Assembly: GCF_009909155.2 (NCBI RefSeq)
Contig: NZ_JAAAPM020000024.1
Location: forward strand, 1 to 64,000
Length of the DNA: 64,000 bases
Reading direction: 5' to 3'
Source: Flavobacterium undicola
Lineage (GTDB): Bacteria > Bacteroidota > Bacteroidia > Flavobacteriales > Flavobacteriaceae
The notes below the pieces were generated by a model. That model had not been told where the DNA came from. It searched no databases and worked only from the letters and a program-made list of their open reading frames with translations. This document shows, one piece after another, positions 32,972-43,447 of this stretch. Position numbers and translations under genes: made by a program. The stretch's first letter is position 1. Every line of letters begins with the position of its first letter.

Positions 32972-34366
32972 TTATTGTCCTCTATAAAACAAGATAGTTG
33001 TTATAGTTTTTAATGAAATATTGAAATCAAGGTAAATACTTCTATGTTTGATATAATACAAGTCATACTGTAATTTTATCAAACTCTCTTCAATAGATTC
33101 TCCGTAGCTATAATTCACCTGTGCCCAGCCTGTAAGTCCTGGTTTTATAACATGTCTTGTTTCATAAAAAGGCATGATTTCGGCAATTTCTTTCACAAAA
33201 AATGGTCTTTCAGGACGTGGTCCTATTACTGCCATTTCGCCTTTCAAAATATTTACAAATTGAGGAAATTCATCCATTCTGGTTTTCCTCATAAACTTCC
33301 CAAAAGCGGTAATTCTATTGTCTTGAGCAGTTGCAAATACCGCATTTTCCAGTTCGGCATTTTCAATCATTGTTCGAAATTTTAAAATCTCAAACACCAC
33401 GCCGTCTTTTCCAACACGCTCTTGAGTATAAAATAAACTTCCTTTATTAGCTATAGTATTTACTAAAAAAACAAAGGGAATTAATAACAGCATAATCAAC
33501 AAACCAATAACTGAAACAACAACTTCCAATATTCTTACAATCGACAAATACAATCTATTTTGGTTGCTTCGACTAAAGGGAAAAAAACGATAAAAATCGC
33601 GTTCTACATATTGCACCGGAATACGTTGTGTTTTTTCTTCATACACCTGTGAATATTCTCTAATTGCCTTTCCTGATTCTAATAATTTCAATAATTGCTG
33701 GTACAATTCGGTCGTGATGCTATCTGGGTTCTGGGTTCCAATTACAATTTCAGTAATGTGTTTTTCTTTGACAAAAGCAATTAAATTAATTGGCTTGACA
33801 CACTCCACATAAGATGAACAACATTCCGTTTTCCCTTTTGACACACAATTACTCACATAAGCTATAATTTTATAATGAGGATCTATATTTTCTAAACCTG
33901 AAATAAGTTCGTCTAACTGATCCTCGTCACATATCAATAAAGCATTTTGATGAAAACGTTTGGAAGCCAAAAAACGCACATAAAAAACTCTCCATAAAAC
34001 TAATGAAAAAAAAACGACGAATAAAAAAGTTAGAATTTGAAGACGATTATTTGGTAATTTCGGCGAATAAATTGGCGTTAAAAAATAAGCCAAAACCGTT
34101 GTTGTAACCGTGAGAATAGTACTTCTTGTAACTAGAAATTCATTACTTGCTACTTGAAGATTATAAAGTTCAAAAATAGTTCCAATAACTTTAAGATAAA
34201 GGATTAAAACCATCAAATAAATGAAGTTAGATACTGAAGATTTTAAATAAGCCAAGTCGAAAAAATAACCCACAGCATGTAAAGCCATAAAAACACAGAA
34301 AACGTCCACAAGATGCAGAATCATTTTTCTTTCAGAAATCTCAAAATGGATTTTGTTTTTTGGCAT
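32972..34366 (-). CDS. Polyprenyl glycosylphosphotransferase (WcaJ/WbaP type)
   Basis: About 464 residues from the ATG at 34366 (a TTG six codons earlier is less likely). Four or five N-terminal membrane helices, a Rossmann-like middle (ALLICDEDQLDELISGLENI), then the catalytic phosphoglycosyltransferase domain: TQERVGKDGVVFEILKFRTM, RMDEFPQFVNILKGEMAVIG and PGLTGWAQVNYSYG. It would load the first sugar phosphate onto undecaprenyl phosphate. It is the last gene of the cluster and 170 bp downstream of the polymerase gene. Confidence 0.92.
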   Translation of the reverse strand: MPKNKIHFEISERKMILHLVDVFCVFMALHAVGYFFDLAYLKSSVSNFIYLMVLILYLKVIGTIFELYNLQVASNEFLVTRSTILTVTTTVLAYFLTPIYSPKLPNNRLQILTFLFVVFFSLVLWRVFYVRFLASKRFHQNALLICDEDQLDELISGLENIDPHYKIIAYVSNCVSKGKTECCSSYVECVKPINLIAFVKEKHITEIVIGTQNPDSITTELYQQLLKLLESGKAIREYSQVYEEKTQRIPVQYVERDFYRFFPFSRSNQNRLYLSIVRILEVVVSVIGLLIMLLLIPFVFLVNTIANKGSLFYTQERVGKDGVVFEILKFRTMIENAELENAVFATAQDNRITAFGKFMRKTRMDEFPQFVNILKGEMAVIGPRPERPFFVKEIAEIMPFYETRHVIKPGLTGWAQVNYSYGESIEESLIKLQYDLYYIKHRSIYLDFNISLKTITTILFYRGQ

Positions 34367-34536
34367 TCTATTTTTTGTTAGCAATATAATTTTATCCAGA
34401 AAAAATTCAACTCAAATGAGCTTTAAAAACATAATTTCTATACAAGTTTACAAACTATTTGCACTTGCTAAAAACATAGTCTTTCAATAACTTGAAATTC
34501 AGTTTAAATGCTGTTTTACATATAAAACCTAGAATA

Positions 34537-35883
34537 CTAAATTATTTTATTTGTTTTTTCAATAGGCTTGATCCTTACATTCAATAAGGTCAAGGCATAT
34601 ACAAAAGCTGGAGCGGCAATTCTCATTGCTGCATGATTGATGGTCAATAGCCAAAAAACATAAAAGGAGAAAAAATAAATATTTTGATAATTATTCAAAA
34701 AAAGAATAATTGGTGTAATAAACAAAATCAATAAAATAAGCACTCCAAACATACCGTGTTCAGCTAACAATCTAGTAATTTCATTATGTGATGCCACTTC
34801 TTGTCCTAGCATTTGTACTCTATAAAATTTCCCTAGTCCTATTCCTACTCCCATAATGGGGTTCTCTTTAAAAAGTTCTAATTCGGTTCCCATTACTTGC
34901 TCACGCCCCCCCAAACGATCCTCTTTTACTCGCCCAGCTGCATCCTGATTAGCGTATCTTTTTGTAATTAATCCGCTGGTTTGTATCACACTATAACTCC
35001 AAATGCTTAAAGCCAAAACACCACTAAGAACAACGACCCACTTTAATTTTCTTTTTCCCGAAGGATTACTAAATAAATAAGCTGCTATTAGTACAAAAAC
35101 AATCATTGCAAAGCCGGTAATTACTCCTCCTCTGGAAAAAGTTACAATAGCTCTGTAACTTGTTAAAACAAAAAGGAAACCATTTAATGCCGTAATCACT
35201 TTTGACTTTGACATAAAAACCAATTGACAAAAAAACACAAACATCCCTAATCCTAATATGGTAGACACCTGATTAGGTCCAAAACCTCCTGAGGTAGCAA
35301 AATTAGATTGAGTTCCCGTCACCACATCCCGAACACTTGGATTGTATAAAATCAAATAGACTAAAGTTGCAATGATGGGCAAACCAAAAAAAACCACAAT
35401 ATTTTGCAACTGACTGAATGTAATTTGTCTTTTAAAACAATACAAAGCGCACAAACCTAAACATACAGGTCCCGAAATATTAAAAGTAATGGCTTTTCGA
35501 ATTTCTAAATTCATCTCTTGATTACTCATTGTAATCAGCACAGCGGGCAGGAGTAATAAGAAATACAACCAATACACAATACTACTTTTCGAAAAACCAC
35601 TTAAAACAAACCCTAACAACATCAATAAAGAAACTACTGTCTTTACATATTCATTATTTAAATTCCCTCCAGTCATTCTCAAAAAAACCTCAGCACCAAC
35701 CAAGTAAGCCGAAACATACAAAACTTCATTATTCTTATTATTCTTATTGATAATATAAGTAACACCAAAAACAGCGATTAACAACGCATAAATTTTGGAT
35801 AAAAAAGGAATATAAAAAAGCGTCAGCGCTATACCAACATGAATTAGCGCTAGATTGATATAATTGATTTCGGATTTATTCAT
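34537..35883 (-). CDS. O-antigen polymerase/ligase (Wzy/WaaL family)
   Basis: This 448-residue protein has about ten to twelve membrane helices. The Wzy_C region reads GREQVMGTELELFKENPIMG, VGIGLGKFYR, then ASHNEITRLLAEHGMFG, typical of enzymes that polymerise or ligate repeat units in the periplasm. Sequence alone does not separate polymerase from ligase. Its ATG overlaps the preceding GT4 stop by 8 bp. Confidence 0.85.
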   Translation of the reverse strand: MNKSEINYINLALIHVGIALTLFYIPFLSKIYALLIAVFGVTYIINKNNKNNEVLYVSAYLVGAEVFLRMTGGNLNNEYVKTVVSLLMLLGFVLSGFSKSSIVYWLYFLLLLPAVLITMSNQEMNLEIRKAITFNISGPVCLGLCALYCFKRQITFSQLQNIVVFFGLPIIATLVYLILYNPSVRDVVTGTQSNFATSGGFGPNQVSTILGLGMFVFFCQLVFMSKSKVITALNGFLFVLTSYRAIVTFSRGGVITGFAMIVFVLIAAYLFSNPSGKRKLKWVVVLSGVLALSIWSYSVIQTSGLITKRYANQDAAGRVKEDRLGGREQVMGTELELFKENPIMGVGIGLGKFYRVQMLGQEVASHNEITRLLAEHGMFGVLILLILFITPIILFLNNYQNIYFFSFYVFWLLTINHAAMRIAAPAFVYALTLLNVRIKPIEKTNKII

Positions 35884-36961
35884 TTATAATTGTTGTTCTT
35901 ATCCAATGAATGTATTTTTCTATAATTGAAGCCGCCGAAAAATGATTAACAACCTTCTGGTAAAGCTTTTCGGCAAAACATTCTTGAAGCATCTTATTAT
36001 CAATTAGTTCGACTAATCGATTGTGAAATAACTCTATATTATTTGACGGTACTAAAAAACCATTTTTATTGTCTTCAACAATAGAAGCCACTTGACCTAC
36101 ATCAGTTAGTACCACTGCTTTTCTCTGTAAGGCGTATTCTAGTAATGCCACTGGCAAACCTTCCGAATTAGAGGTTAAAATCCCAATTTGGACTTGCTCT
36201 AAAACCGCAGCAACATCCGAACAAGAATCATATACGAAAACATGATTTTCTAATTGTTGTTTTTTAAGATTCATTTTCAATTCTTGTGAATAACTATCCT
36301 GAAAATCTTTACCTAGCAAATGAAAACTCCAATCAGGATGTGATTCTTTTAGCTTTGAAGCCACTTCAAGCAATAAAAAATGATTCTTTTGCGGTCTCAA
36401 ATTCGCCAAGCACAGAATGCGTTTTCCAGACTGTCCTTGTAAATGTGTATGCGATTGTATTTCATTTTCAACTGTTGCAAAATTAGGCAAATAAATTCCA
36501 TTTTTATAATGCAAGGCTTCTAATGACCAAGTTCTCAGCTTTTCATTTACAGCAATTATCCCGTTGAAAAAAAAACTTGCTAATTGCAACAAATATTTCG
36601 GTCTAGCTTCTATAAAATCACTGTTTCCGTAATGATCGTGCCATATTATTTTTACCCTTGGCAAAGTTAATTTGACCAATATCGCTAAAAAAAAGGAAGA
36701 ACTATGAGCCTGAATAATCGCTACACGATTGCTGACAATATATTTTCGGAGTTTTAAAATGGCTTTAAAATCAAAGATGCTTTTTTTATCTAAAAACAAA
36801 TAATTTACTTTTCCATCTAATTGATTTTTTAATTTTCCTTCTTTACGAGTAGCAATCAGACCTGAAAAATCAATTGTTTCCGAAAGTGCATTGGCATAAT
36901 TTACCGCCATACGCTCTGCTCCACCTGCTTCTAAGGAATCTATTAGTTGTACCACTCTCAT
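35876..36961 (-). CDS. Glycosyltransferase family 4
   Basis: This 361-residue GT-B enzyme has N-terminal LIDSLEAGGAERMAVNYANA, a DHYGNSDF middle and the donor-binding segment LTSNSEGLPVALLEYALQRK, followed by GQVASIVEDNKNGFLVP. Its start overlaps the next upstream GT4 stop (ATGA). It probably adds one sugar of the repeat unit on the cytoplasmic side; donor and linkage unknown. Confidence 0.9.
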   Translation of the reverse strand: MRVVQLIDSLEAGGAERMAVNYANALSETIDFSGLIATRKEGKLKNQLDGKVNYLFLDKKSIFDFKAILKLRKYIVSNRVAIIQAHSSSFFLAILVKLTLPRVKIIWHDHYGNSDFIEARPKYLLQLASFFFNGIIAVNEKLRTWSLEALHYKNGIYLPNFATVENEIQSHTHLQGQSGKRILCLANLRPQKNHFLLLEVASKLKESHPDWSFHLLGKDFQDSYSQELKMNLKKQQLENHVFVYDSCSDVAAVLEQVQIGILTSNSEGLPVALLEYALQRKAVVLTDVGQVASIVEDNKNGFLVPSNNIELFHNRLVELIDNKMLQECFAEKLYQKVVNHFSAASIIEKYIHWIRTTIINE

Positions 36962-38079
36962 GCTTGTAATAGTTTTTGAATTTCATTTTCAAAACGTTCC
37001 AAAGTGTATTGTCTTGACCAATTCAATGCTGCTTTGCTTTTACGCTCAAAACCCATTGGATTATTAATTAAGTTATTAATTGTAGCTGCATCTTTGTATA
37101 AGTCCATTTGTAACAAAACCCCTCGATTGCCTTGATCTAACATATAAGGAACACAAGAAACTGCAGTTGCTAAAGGAACACAACCCCAAAACATCCCTTC
37201 GGCAATGGCTTTGGGCCAGCCTTCACTTTTAGAAGGCAAAACCACAAAATGACTTTCCTGATAGGCTTTTTTTAGTACTTCCTGATTTTGATTTCCATGT
37301 AAAATAATATGATGACTCCAATTATTAGTCTCAATATATTTTTCTAAAGATAGTCTAAGCATTCCGTCTCCATAGATATCCAAAACCACATTTGGGTTTG
37401 TTTGGAGTAATTGTTCCAATAGTTGGATAGCATACATTGGATTTTTTCCCTCCACCAAACTACCCACAAAAATGAGCTTTATTTTGCCGTTTATATCTAT
37501 TATTTTTTGGATGACTTCTTTTTCAGCTTCCGAATAAGTAGCAGTAAAAAATGACTTAATGTTTTTTGATTGGTTTTCCCAATCGCCATACACTAAAACC
37601 TTTATATTTCGAGTCAAAAAAGTATTAGACAAAATCCATTTTTGCAATCGATAACTCCATGGTTGCATGGATTTCGAATCCCAATTTCCGGCATATTTTG
37701 CCGTTTTAGGCTTTGAAGGGAAAAAAATCTGAATAATACAAGCCAGTAACCCCATATTCCCAGGACAACGTAAATGAATGTGATCGGCTCGTTGCATGGC
37801 TTTGAAAATTTCAAAAATAATTTTAGGCCATTTAAAAATGGAAGAAACTGTATTTTTAAAAGTCGTCAAACTAAAATTAGAAATTCTTCTAAAATCAATG
37901 TTTTTATGTTCGTAAAAACTATCAATTTCTGTTAGTTTATTGTTTTCTAATGGAGCAACCACAATTAACTCATCGACATATTTTAACCAAATGTTCATTT
38001 CACGAACATAAGGAGTGTAAGCAAAATACTGCTTGTTACTATTGGTATGAACGACATGGGTGAAAATTGCAAATATCAT
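36958..38079 (-). CDS. Glycosyltransferase family 4
   Basis: This 373-residue GT-B protein reads KLIFVGSLVEGKNPMYAIQL and has the E-x7-E segment PSKSEGWPKAIAEGMFWGCV at its C-terminal domain. The N-terminal half is less conserved (HLRCPGNMGLLACIIQIFFP). It overlaps the preceding methyltransferase by 4 nt. Confidence 0.9.
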   Translation of the reverse strand: MIFAIFTHVVHTNSNKQYFAYTPYVREMNIWLKYVDELIVVAPLENNKLTEIDSFYEHKNIDFRRISNFSLTTFKNTVSSIFKWPKIIFEIFKAMQRADHIHLRCPGNMGLLACIIQIFFPSKPKTAKYAGNWDSKSMQPWSYRLQKWILSNTFLTRNIKVLVYGDWENQSKNIKSFFTATYSEAEKEVIQKIIDINGKIKLIFVGSLVEGKNPMYAIQLLEQLLQTNPNVVLDIYGDGMLRLSLEKYIETNNWSHHIILHGNQNQEVLKKAYQESHFVVLPSKSEGWPKAIAEGMFWGCVPLATAVSCVPYMLDQGNRGVLLQMDLYKDAATINNLINNPMGFERKSKAALNWSRQYTLERFENEIQKLLQA

Positions 38080-39011
38080 CTTTTCAACTTATAGAACTCA
38101 TTTAATAACTCAACCGGTTTCCTTTTAACAACATCTTTTTTAAATGTAAAAGCATATCCTTTAGGCATAGAAACAGAACGCCTATTAAGTTTAGGTTTAG
38201 GTTTACGTTTATCTAAATATTTCATCCAACCAAACAACAAACGTGTAATAAATAACCAAGTACTCCTTACTAATCTATGCGAACTAGTATTAATTAAATA
38301 ATTAGATATTGTAACTGCAACTATGGAAGCATTTCCTTCTGTTATTTCCGCATTCATCACCTCACATTCAGCAAATAAACTTCGCATTCCTGTAAATGTA
38401 AATCTAAAAAAATCATAGGGTTCTGAATGATATGGGAAATTCTGAGGCGCTTCTATCTGAAGTAATCCTCCTATTTTTGTAACTCTTTGTAATTCTTGAC
38501 AAAACTTCCAAGGATTTATAGTATGTTCAATAACCTGAGCTGCCAATACCATATCAAAACAATTTTCAACAAAAGGGATAAAATGACCATCAAAGACATA
38601 ATCGGGTTTAAATTGATTATGAACATCAGAAGTAATTACCTCACAATGCGAAAATTTATTCTTGTAATAAGAAATCTTTTCACCAGCTCCAATAATCAAT
38701 ATTTTACTTTCTTTAGTTAATGATTTTGAAAGTTCTTCATACCTATTTTCAATATTGAAATCTTCGCAAAGTGAAGGAAGCAATTTTCTACGAATAAAAT
38801 TTTTGATATTAGAAGTATCTAAATAATCACTATCTTGAGTTGTCTTTTTTTCATTTATAATATCTGCTTCATTAAATATCGAATTTGCACCAAACAATAT
38901 AGGGGTCCCGTTAAAAACAGACAATTTTGATTTATCTTCAAATAAAAAATATTCATCAGTTTTTGAGACTAACCTTGAATGAGTATCTGGATGAATAATA
39001 TATTCCAACAT
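38076..39011 (-). CDS. SAM-dependent class I methyltransferase
   Basis: About 311 residues from the ATG at 39011 (the frame extends to a TTG at 39047). The N-terminal ~60 residues resemble a Trm112-like strip (LEYIIHPDTHSRL, then FNGTPILF). The methyltransferase core shows SKILIIGAGEKISYYKNKF, YVFDGHFIPFVENCFDMVLA, then AAQVIEHTINPWKFCQELQR. The C-terminal third is basic (KRKPKPKLNRRS). The acceptor is presumably a sugar or lipid-linked intermediate. Confidence 0.8.
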   Translation of the reverse strand: MLEYIIHPDTHSRLVSKTDEYFLFEDKSKLSVFNGTPILFGANSIFNEADIINEKKTTQDSDYLDTSNIKNFIRRKLLPSLCEDFNIENRYEELSKSLTKESKILIIGAGEKISYYKNKFSHCEVITSDVHNQFKPDYVFDGHFIPFVENCFDMVLAAQVIEHTINPWKFCQELQRVTKIGGLLQIEAPQNFPYHSEPYDFFRFTFTGMRSLFAECEVMNAEITEGNASIVAVTISNYLINTSSHRLVRSTWLFITRLLFGWMKYLDKRKPKPKLNRRSVSMPKGYAFTFKKDVVKRKPVELLNEFYKLKR

Positions 39012-39025
39012 ATACAATGATATTA

Positions 39026-40006
39026 TTAATTTAAAATTTGAAACCAAGCAATTGTCCTACCTAAAGCTTCAGTAAAGGCTTCTTTTTTCTTAGTTGTGGT
39101 AAATATATTGCTAAATCGAATCATTGTCAAAAGTATCGTAATAGAATGCCACTTTAATTTATCTTTAAAAACAGGATTAGGGTTTTTGACTCTCCAAACA
39201 TAAAAGCCATTTTTAACTACCATTTTTCCATATTGGTATTGATTAGGTCTTCCTGAAGTTTCATGAAAATGTTTTAATCGAGCAGCGGTATTCAAATACA
39301 ATTTTCCTTTTTTAGCCAGTCGTAATGAAAAATCAGTATCTTCAAACAAACCATAGCCTTGAAAATAAGTAGAAAAACTAAACGTATTGAATACTGATTT
39401 TCGAAATGAAGAAACTCCTCCCATCAACATTTCTACCTCATATACTTTATCTGTTGGTGGCAAAAAACTAACACTTCGCCCATGAGAAAATAAAGGGGAA
39501 ACACCTGGAGCACAATCGCTATCCAAACCTAATTTTTTGCGCAAAACAAAACGAGAACTATCAATTCTTTTCCAAGCATCAAAATAAAAATCAGTTGATT
39601 TTGGTTGGTATTCTTCTCCTACACGTTCCCATTTAATCTCATTGTTGATATAACCTCCAACCCCTAAGGCTTCGGGATAAATTTTGTAGGTTTTAAGTAA
39701 CTTCTCAAAATAATCTATTTCTAAAACAGTATCATCATCTAAAAAACAAACAATTTCAGAAGATTCGGTAACTTTAGATATACCAAAATTCCTTTGTTTG
39801 GTTAAACCCCGATTTTCTTCGGAAACTAAAAAATAATGTAGATTTTTAAATGGATTGCTATTTAAAACTGCTGCTGTTTGCTTATCTGTAGAACCATCAA
39901 CAATTAAAATTTCATCGGGATATAAAGTTTGCTTCTCAACCGATTGCAATAATTTTAGCAAAGGCTCAGCACGCATATACGTACAAATGATTAAAGTAAA
40001 TTTCAT
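39026..40006 (-). CDS. Glycosyltransferase family 2
   Basis: This 326-residue GT-A enzyme has TLIICTYMRAEPLLKLLQSV, EILIVDGSTD and the DXD region VCFLDDDTVLEIDYFEKLL. GYGLFEDTDFSLRLAKKGKL is the acceptor-side motif. Its ATG overlaps the exostosin-like gene stop. Specificity unknown. Confidence 0.92.
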   Translation of the reverse strand: MKFTLIICTYMRAEPLLKLLQSVEKQTLYPDEILIVDGSTDKQTAAVLNSNPFKNLHYFLVSEENRGLTKQRNFGISKVTESSEIVCFLDDDTVLEIDYFEKLLKTYKIYPEALGVGGYINNEIKWERVGEEYQPKSTDFYFDAWKRIDSSRFVLRKKLGLDSDCAPGVSPLFSHGRSVSFLPPTDKVYEVEMLMGGVSSFRKSVFNTFSFSTYFQGYGLFEDTDFSLRLAKKGKLYLNTAARLKHFHETSGRPNQYQYGKMVVKNGFYVWRVKNPNPVFKDKLKWHSITILLTMIRFSNIFTTTKKKEAFTEALGRTIAWFQILN

Positions 40007-41025
40007 TGGGTCTTTGATTTAAAAACAGAATAAATATTCAAAAAATACGCTTCCCTTTCTAAATGGCTACTCCACAATTTTCGGTTATTCATTTGCATTA
40101 ATTCAAAATATTCCGGGCTTATTTTTTGATGAAAATTAACAAGTGTTTCTATTATTTCGTGTTCTTTTGCAATAATACAATGCTTTTCCCAATTGACATT
40201 CTCGCTTAAAGGTAACCTAAAATCAGTATCTATTACAAAAGGAATCCTTCCCATGGCTAAAGTTTCATAAAAACGAACTGAAAAATTTCCTACTCCACGC
40301 ATACAAAAAGTATAAGGATTACTCTCTATATTCTCCAAAAACTCAATGGTTGTTTTATTTTTCTGCTCTATTGTTTTAGCTCCAGCCCTGTATTTATTTC
40401 TAAAAACAAAATTGGTTTTTATAGCTGGATTTTTTTCTAACAAACTTAAAAATTGGTAACGCTTAATAGTAGAAGAAAAAAAAGGCTGGTAATCCGTGTC
40501 TGTTTTTTTAGTCCAACGTTTGTAATTGTATCTCAAAAACACCAAAAATTCTTTTATCATTTTCAATCCAGAATTACTCGCATGTCCTACAAAACCTACT
40601 TGAGGTTGTTCCTCCTTGGCAATTGAACGAAAGTTTTTTGACAATTTCACATAAGGATCGGTAATAAAAGCAGGCATAATAAAGGTATATGCATTCAATT
40701 TAGAATCAAAACCACTCATTCTAAAAGTATACACAGGACTATTAATACTTTTGCCATAATCACCTCCAGAATACAACCAAACTTTTTTTCCTAACCCCAA
40801 TGCCTTACTTATAAAACCGTCTAATTCTTGCTGTTTATTGTTCGTGTTAAAATGAGCTATATCAACAGGAACAACCGCAATGTCACAATCGGCAATAGCT
40901 GAAACAATTTGGTATTTTTCTAACAAGTTAGCATTAGGCGAGTACCATAAATCAAACAACAACGGAAAAATGACTCTTCTATTCTCAGCAGTAAGATACT
41001 TTTGATCTGTATATAATTTTAGCAT
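40003..41025 (-). CDS. Exostosin-like glycosyltransferase
   Basis: This 340-residue protein reads QPQVGFVGHASNSGLKMIK in the middle and has the C-terminal segment YTFCMRGVGNFSVRFYETLA, then MGRIPFVIDTDFRLPL, which matches the exostosin (GT47-like) pattern: an R-G-x-G-x(4)-R-x-Y/F-E motif. No signal peptide or membrane anchor is seen, so it works in the cytosol. Product unknown. Confidence 0.75.
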   Translation of the reverse strand: MLKLYTDQKYLTAENRRVIFPLLFDLWYSPNANLLEKYQIVSAIADCDIAVVPVDIAHFNTNNKQQELDGFISKALGLGKKVWLYSGGDYGKSINSPVYTFRMSGFDSKLNAYTFIMPAFITDPYVKLSKNFRSIAKEEQPQVGFVGHASNSGLKMIKEFLVFLRYNYKRWTKKTDTDYQPFFSSTIKRYQFLSLLEKNPAIKTNFVFRNKYRAGAKTIEQKNKTTIEFLENIESNPYTFCMRGVGNFSVRFYETLAMGRIPFVIDTDFRLPLSENVNWEKHCIIAKEHEIIETLVNFHQKISPEYFELMQMNNRKLWSSHLEREAYFLNIYSVFKSKTQ

Positions 41026-41880
41026 TTAATTTAAAAAATCTTTTTTGATAAAAATTGTATTAAATTTTTTTGAGTTAAAAGTATCTAAAGGTGTCATTCT
41101 TTTACTTTCAACATCATAAGAAATAGGCACAAAATTATATGACACTAAAAATTCCAATATTTCCTCATTTGTATGCCCAAATTTTGATGTAGAAAAATTC
41201 AACTCGATTATTATATATTTCAATTTTTTACTTTTTAAAATATTTAACGCTCCTTTCAAAACAAAATATTCATAGCCTTCAACATCTATTTTAAAAAAGG
41301 TCGGAGTCTTTTTTATTAAAACATCATCTAATTTTTTGACTTCAACACTTACTACATCAGTTTCACTTCCTAAGGCAACACTATTCATAACATCCTTAGT
41401 TTTTGTGAAATTCAAAATAGAATTTTCATCCCCAATACCAATATTAAATAATATAATCTTTTGAGATAAATTATTTAGATTTATATTTCTTTCTAATTTA
41501 ATAAATGTCGAAAGAATAGGTTCAAAAGCAACCACTTCAGCATTACAAATCCCAGCTGCTAATAACGTATAATGTCCTACATTGGCACCAATATCTACAA
41601 ATAAATCTTCTGACTTTAAATTATGAATCAAGAACATTGAATCTTCGTAATCAAACAGTTTAAAATAAATATTAGCTACAATACCTGCATCTCCTTTTTG
41701 AGCGTAAAACTTTAGTCCATCTATCCAATCATAAATCCTAGGTTTTTCACTAATCCATTGAATACAATTAAATTTACAATATCTAAATAAAGCTCTAATA
41801 GGATTATGCTTTGTAAGTGGGTGTGTTTGAAAAATTAAAAATCTTTTATAAATTTTATTCCAAATGTATTTGACTTTCAT
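41026..41880 (-). CDS. FkbM family methyltransferase
   Basis: This 284-residue SAM methyltransferase has DLFVDIGANVGHYTLLAAGI, then AEVVAFEPILSTFIKLERNI and the C-terminal FFKIDVEGYEYFVLKGALNI, all FkbM marks. Members O-methylate sugars or other hydroxyls. It overlaps the downstream end of the long GT2 gene by 4 nt. A second FkbM gene lies at 62996-63751. Confidence 0.88.
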   Translation of the reverse strand: MKVKYIWNKIYKRFLIFQTHPLTKHNPIRALFRYCKFNCIQWISEKPRIYDWIDGLKFYAQKGDAGIVANIYFKLFDYEDSMFLIHNLKSEDLFVDIGANVGHYTLLAAGICNAEVVAFEPILSTFIKLERNINLNNLSQKIILFNIGIGDENSILNFTKTKDVMNSVALGSETDVVSVEVKKLDDVLIKKTPTFFKIDVEGYEYFVLKGALNILKSKKLKYIIIELNFSTSKFGHTNEEILEFLVSYNFVPISYDVESKRMTPLDTFNSKKFNTIFIKKDFLN

Positions 41881-43421
41881 TTTGTCTTTTCTCTTAATTT
41901 ACCAGCCCAATATACACTCCTACTCCATCTTTTTTTGAAGTTTCTATAAAAACAAAAAAAATCTCTCAATGATGCGTGTTTCAATAATTTTAAAAACAAT
42001 ATTAATTTATAACTTTTTAATTGTTGTAAGGTATAATGTTTTTGCAATACATACAAAATAGTAGGCGATGGCTTAGGTTGAATAGCTTCCGATTCCCATT
42101 GTTTTTTAATTGGAATTCTGAAACCTCCCATCGGAGCTTTGAGATGGGTAATTTTTAAATCGGGAAAATAAATCACATCATGGCCTTGATTGCGCAATTG
42201 CAATCCAAAATCGGTATCCTCTCCGTAACCAAATTCGAGTGCCTTATCAAAACGTACATTATCAAGTGCCTCTTTTTTCACAAAGCTATTTCCCGAACCA
42301 AAAATACCCGACTGATGAATGGTTTTGTAATGTTGAATTTCATCAGGTTTAAGACAAGAAGTTGTAAGGGCAAAAATGCTATATTCCTCTATCTTATTAA
42401 GAACATTTTGAAAAAGACCTTTTTTAAATCGAATATCATCATCTGCCATAAAAACCCATTCGCTTTCCACTTCCTCTAAAGCCAAATTACGGGCATTGCA
42501 AACTCCTGTCTGATGGGTAAAAATGTGTTTAATGGTAAAAGGCCAGTTTTCTGTTGTGAAATAATCCAATTCTGAAACGCTATCTTTCAAAGGGTTTTGC
42601 TCTACAATAATTACTTTTTCGGGCAAATGCGTTTGCTTAGCTAAATCCTGCAAAACATCATACAAATATTGTTTTCGACCAATAGTAGGGATAATAACAT
42701 CGATTGTTTTTTTATCAACCATTTTTAGAGTTGATTGTACCTGAATAGCATCTAAATTTAATTTTATCCTTTTTCTATTTTTAAAAAACAAGGCATAGAA
42801 AAAAGGGATCATTGGAAATCGTTTTTCAAAAAAAAATAGATTTAACAATAATAATAACAGCCAACGCTTTTTATAATGCTGTTTTACAAATCGGAACAAA
42901 AGGAAGTTATTCGCTTGGTAATTCTCTTTTAATTCCTTAGGATTATTCGATAGTAATCCTGGTTCTGAATAACAAAAAAGCCCCGCTAGCATTCCTAATT
43001 TGGCAACAGAATTTAAAAAATAATCAAAATTAGCTGCTGTTTTTATTTTACTCCCTATTACATTTAAAACCGAAGCATGAATTCCGCCCACTTCACTACT
43101 CATTAACCATGTAGGATAAATAACCGATTTATTAACTTTAATAAAAGGAGATTCTTCGACATAGCCAATAGCATTAGAGATGTAATTTTGTGCACCAGCA
43201 GTGTAAGAAGCCATTATTTTATGATGATGGAAGATTGTTTTGAATTTTGAATGATTCAAACTTGTTCTTAAATCAATCTCACACCAAATAAGCCAATCTA
43301 GAGGATAGGATTTAGCTAACTCTAATAACGCTGTAGCAATAATATTCGATAAAAACGATAACTGCTCATCGTTTCGAATTACTTTTACAACTTTATTGTT
43401 TTTATGGTACACTATAATCAT
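41877..43421 (-). CDS. GT2 glycosyltransferase with a ~235-residue N-terminal extension
   Basis: About 514 residues from the ATG at 43421. The GT2 domain starts near residue 240 with IDVIIPTIGRKQYLYDVLQD, has DDDIRF and GYGEDTDFGLQLRNQGHDVI. The N-terminal extension (YPLDWLIWCEIDLRTSLNHS, then SYTAGAQNYISNAIG, YPTWLMSSEVGGIHASVLN) looks like a degenerate GT-A fold and includes one hydrophobic segment (WLLLLLLNLFFF). No function for the extension is known to me. It is the first gene after the repeat-filled gap 43422-43844. Confidence 0.8.
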   Translation of the reverse strand: MIIVYHKNNKVVKVIRNDEQLSFLSNIIATALLELAKSYPLDWLIWCEIDLRTSLNHSKFKTIFHHHKIMASYTAGAQNYISNAIGYVEESPFIKVNKSVIYPTWLMSSEVGGIHASVLNVIGSKIKTAANFDYFLNSVAKLGMLAGLFCYSEPGLLSNNPKELKENYQANNFLLFRFVKQHYKKRWLLLLLLNLFFFEKRFPMIPFFYALFFKNRKRIKLNLDAIQVQSTLKMVDKKTIDVIIPTIGRKQYLYDVLQDLAKQTHLPEKVIIVEQNPLKDSVSELDYFTTENWPFTIKHIFTHQTGVCNARNLALEEVESEWVFMADDDIRFKKGLFQNVLNKIEEYSIFALTTSCLKPDEIQHYKTIHQSGIFGSGNSFVKKEALDNVRFDKALEFGYGEDTDFGLQLRNQGHDVIYFPDLKITHLKAPMGGFRIPIKKQWESEAIQPKPSPTILYVLQKHYTLQQLKSYKLILFLKLLKHASLRDFFCFYRNFKKRWSRSVYWAGKLREKTK

Positions 43422-43447
43422 AATATGCTCATCCTTTTTTAACCGCA

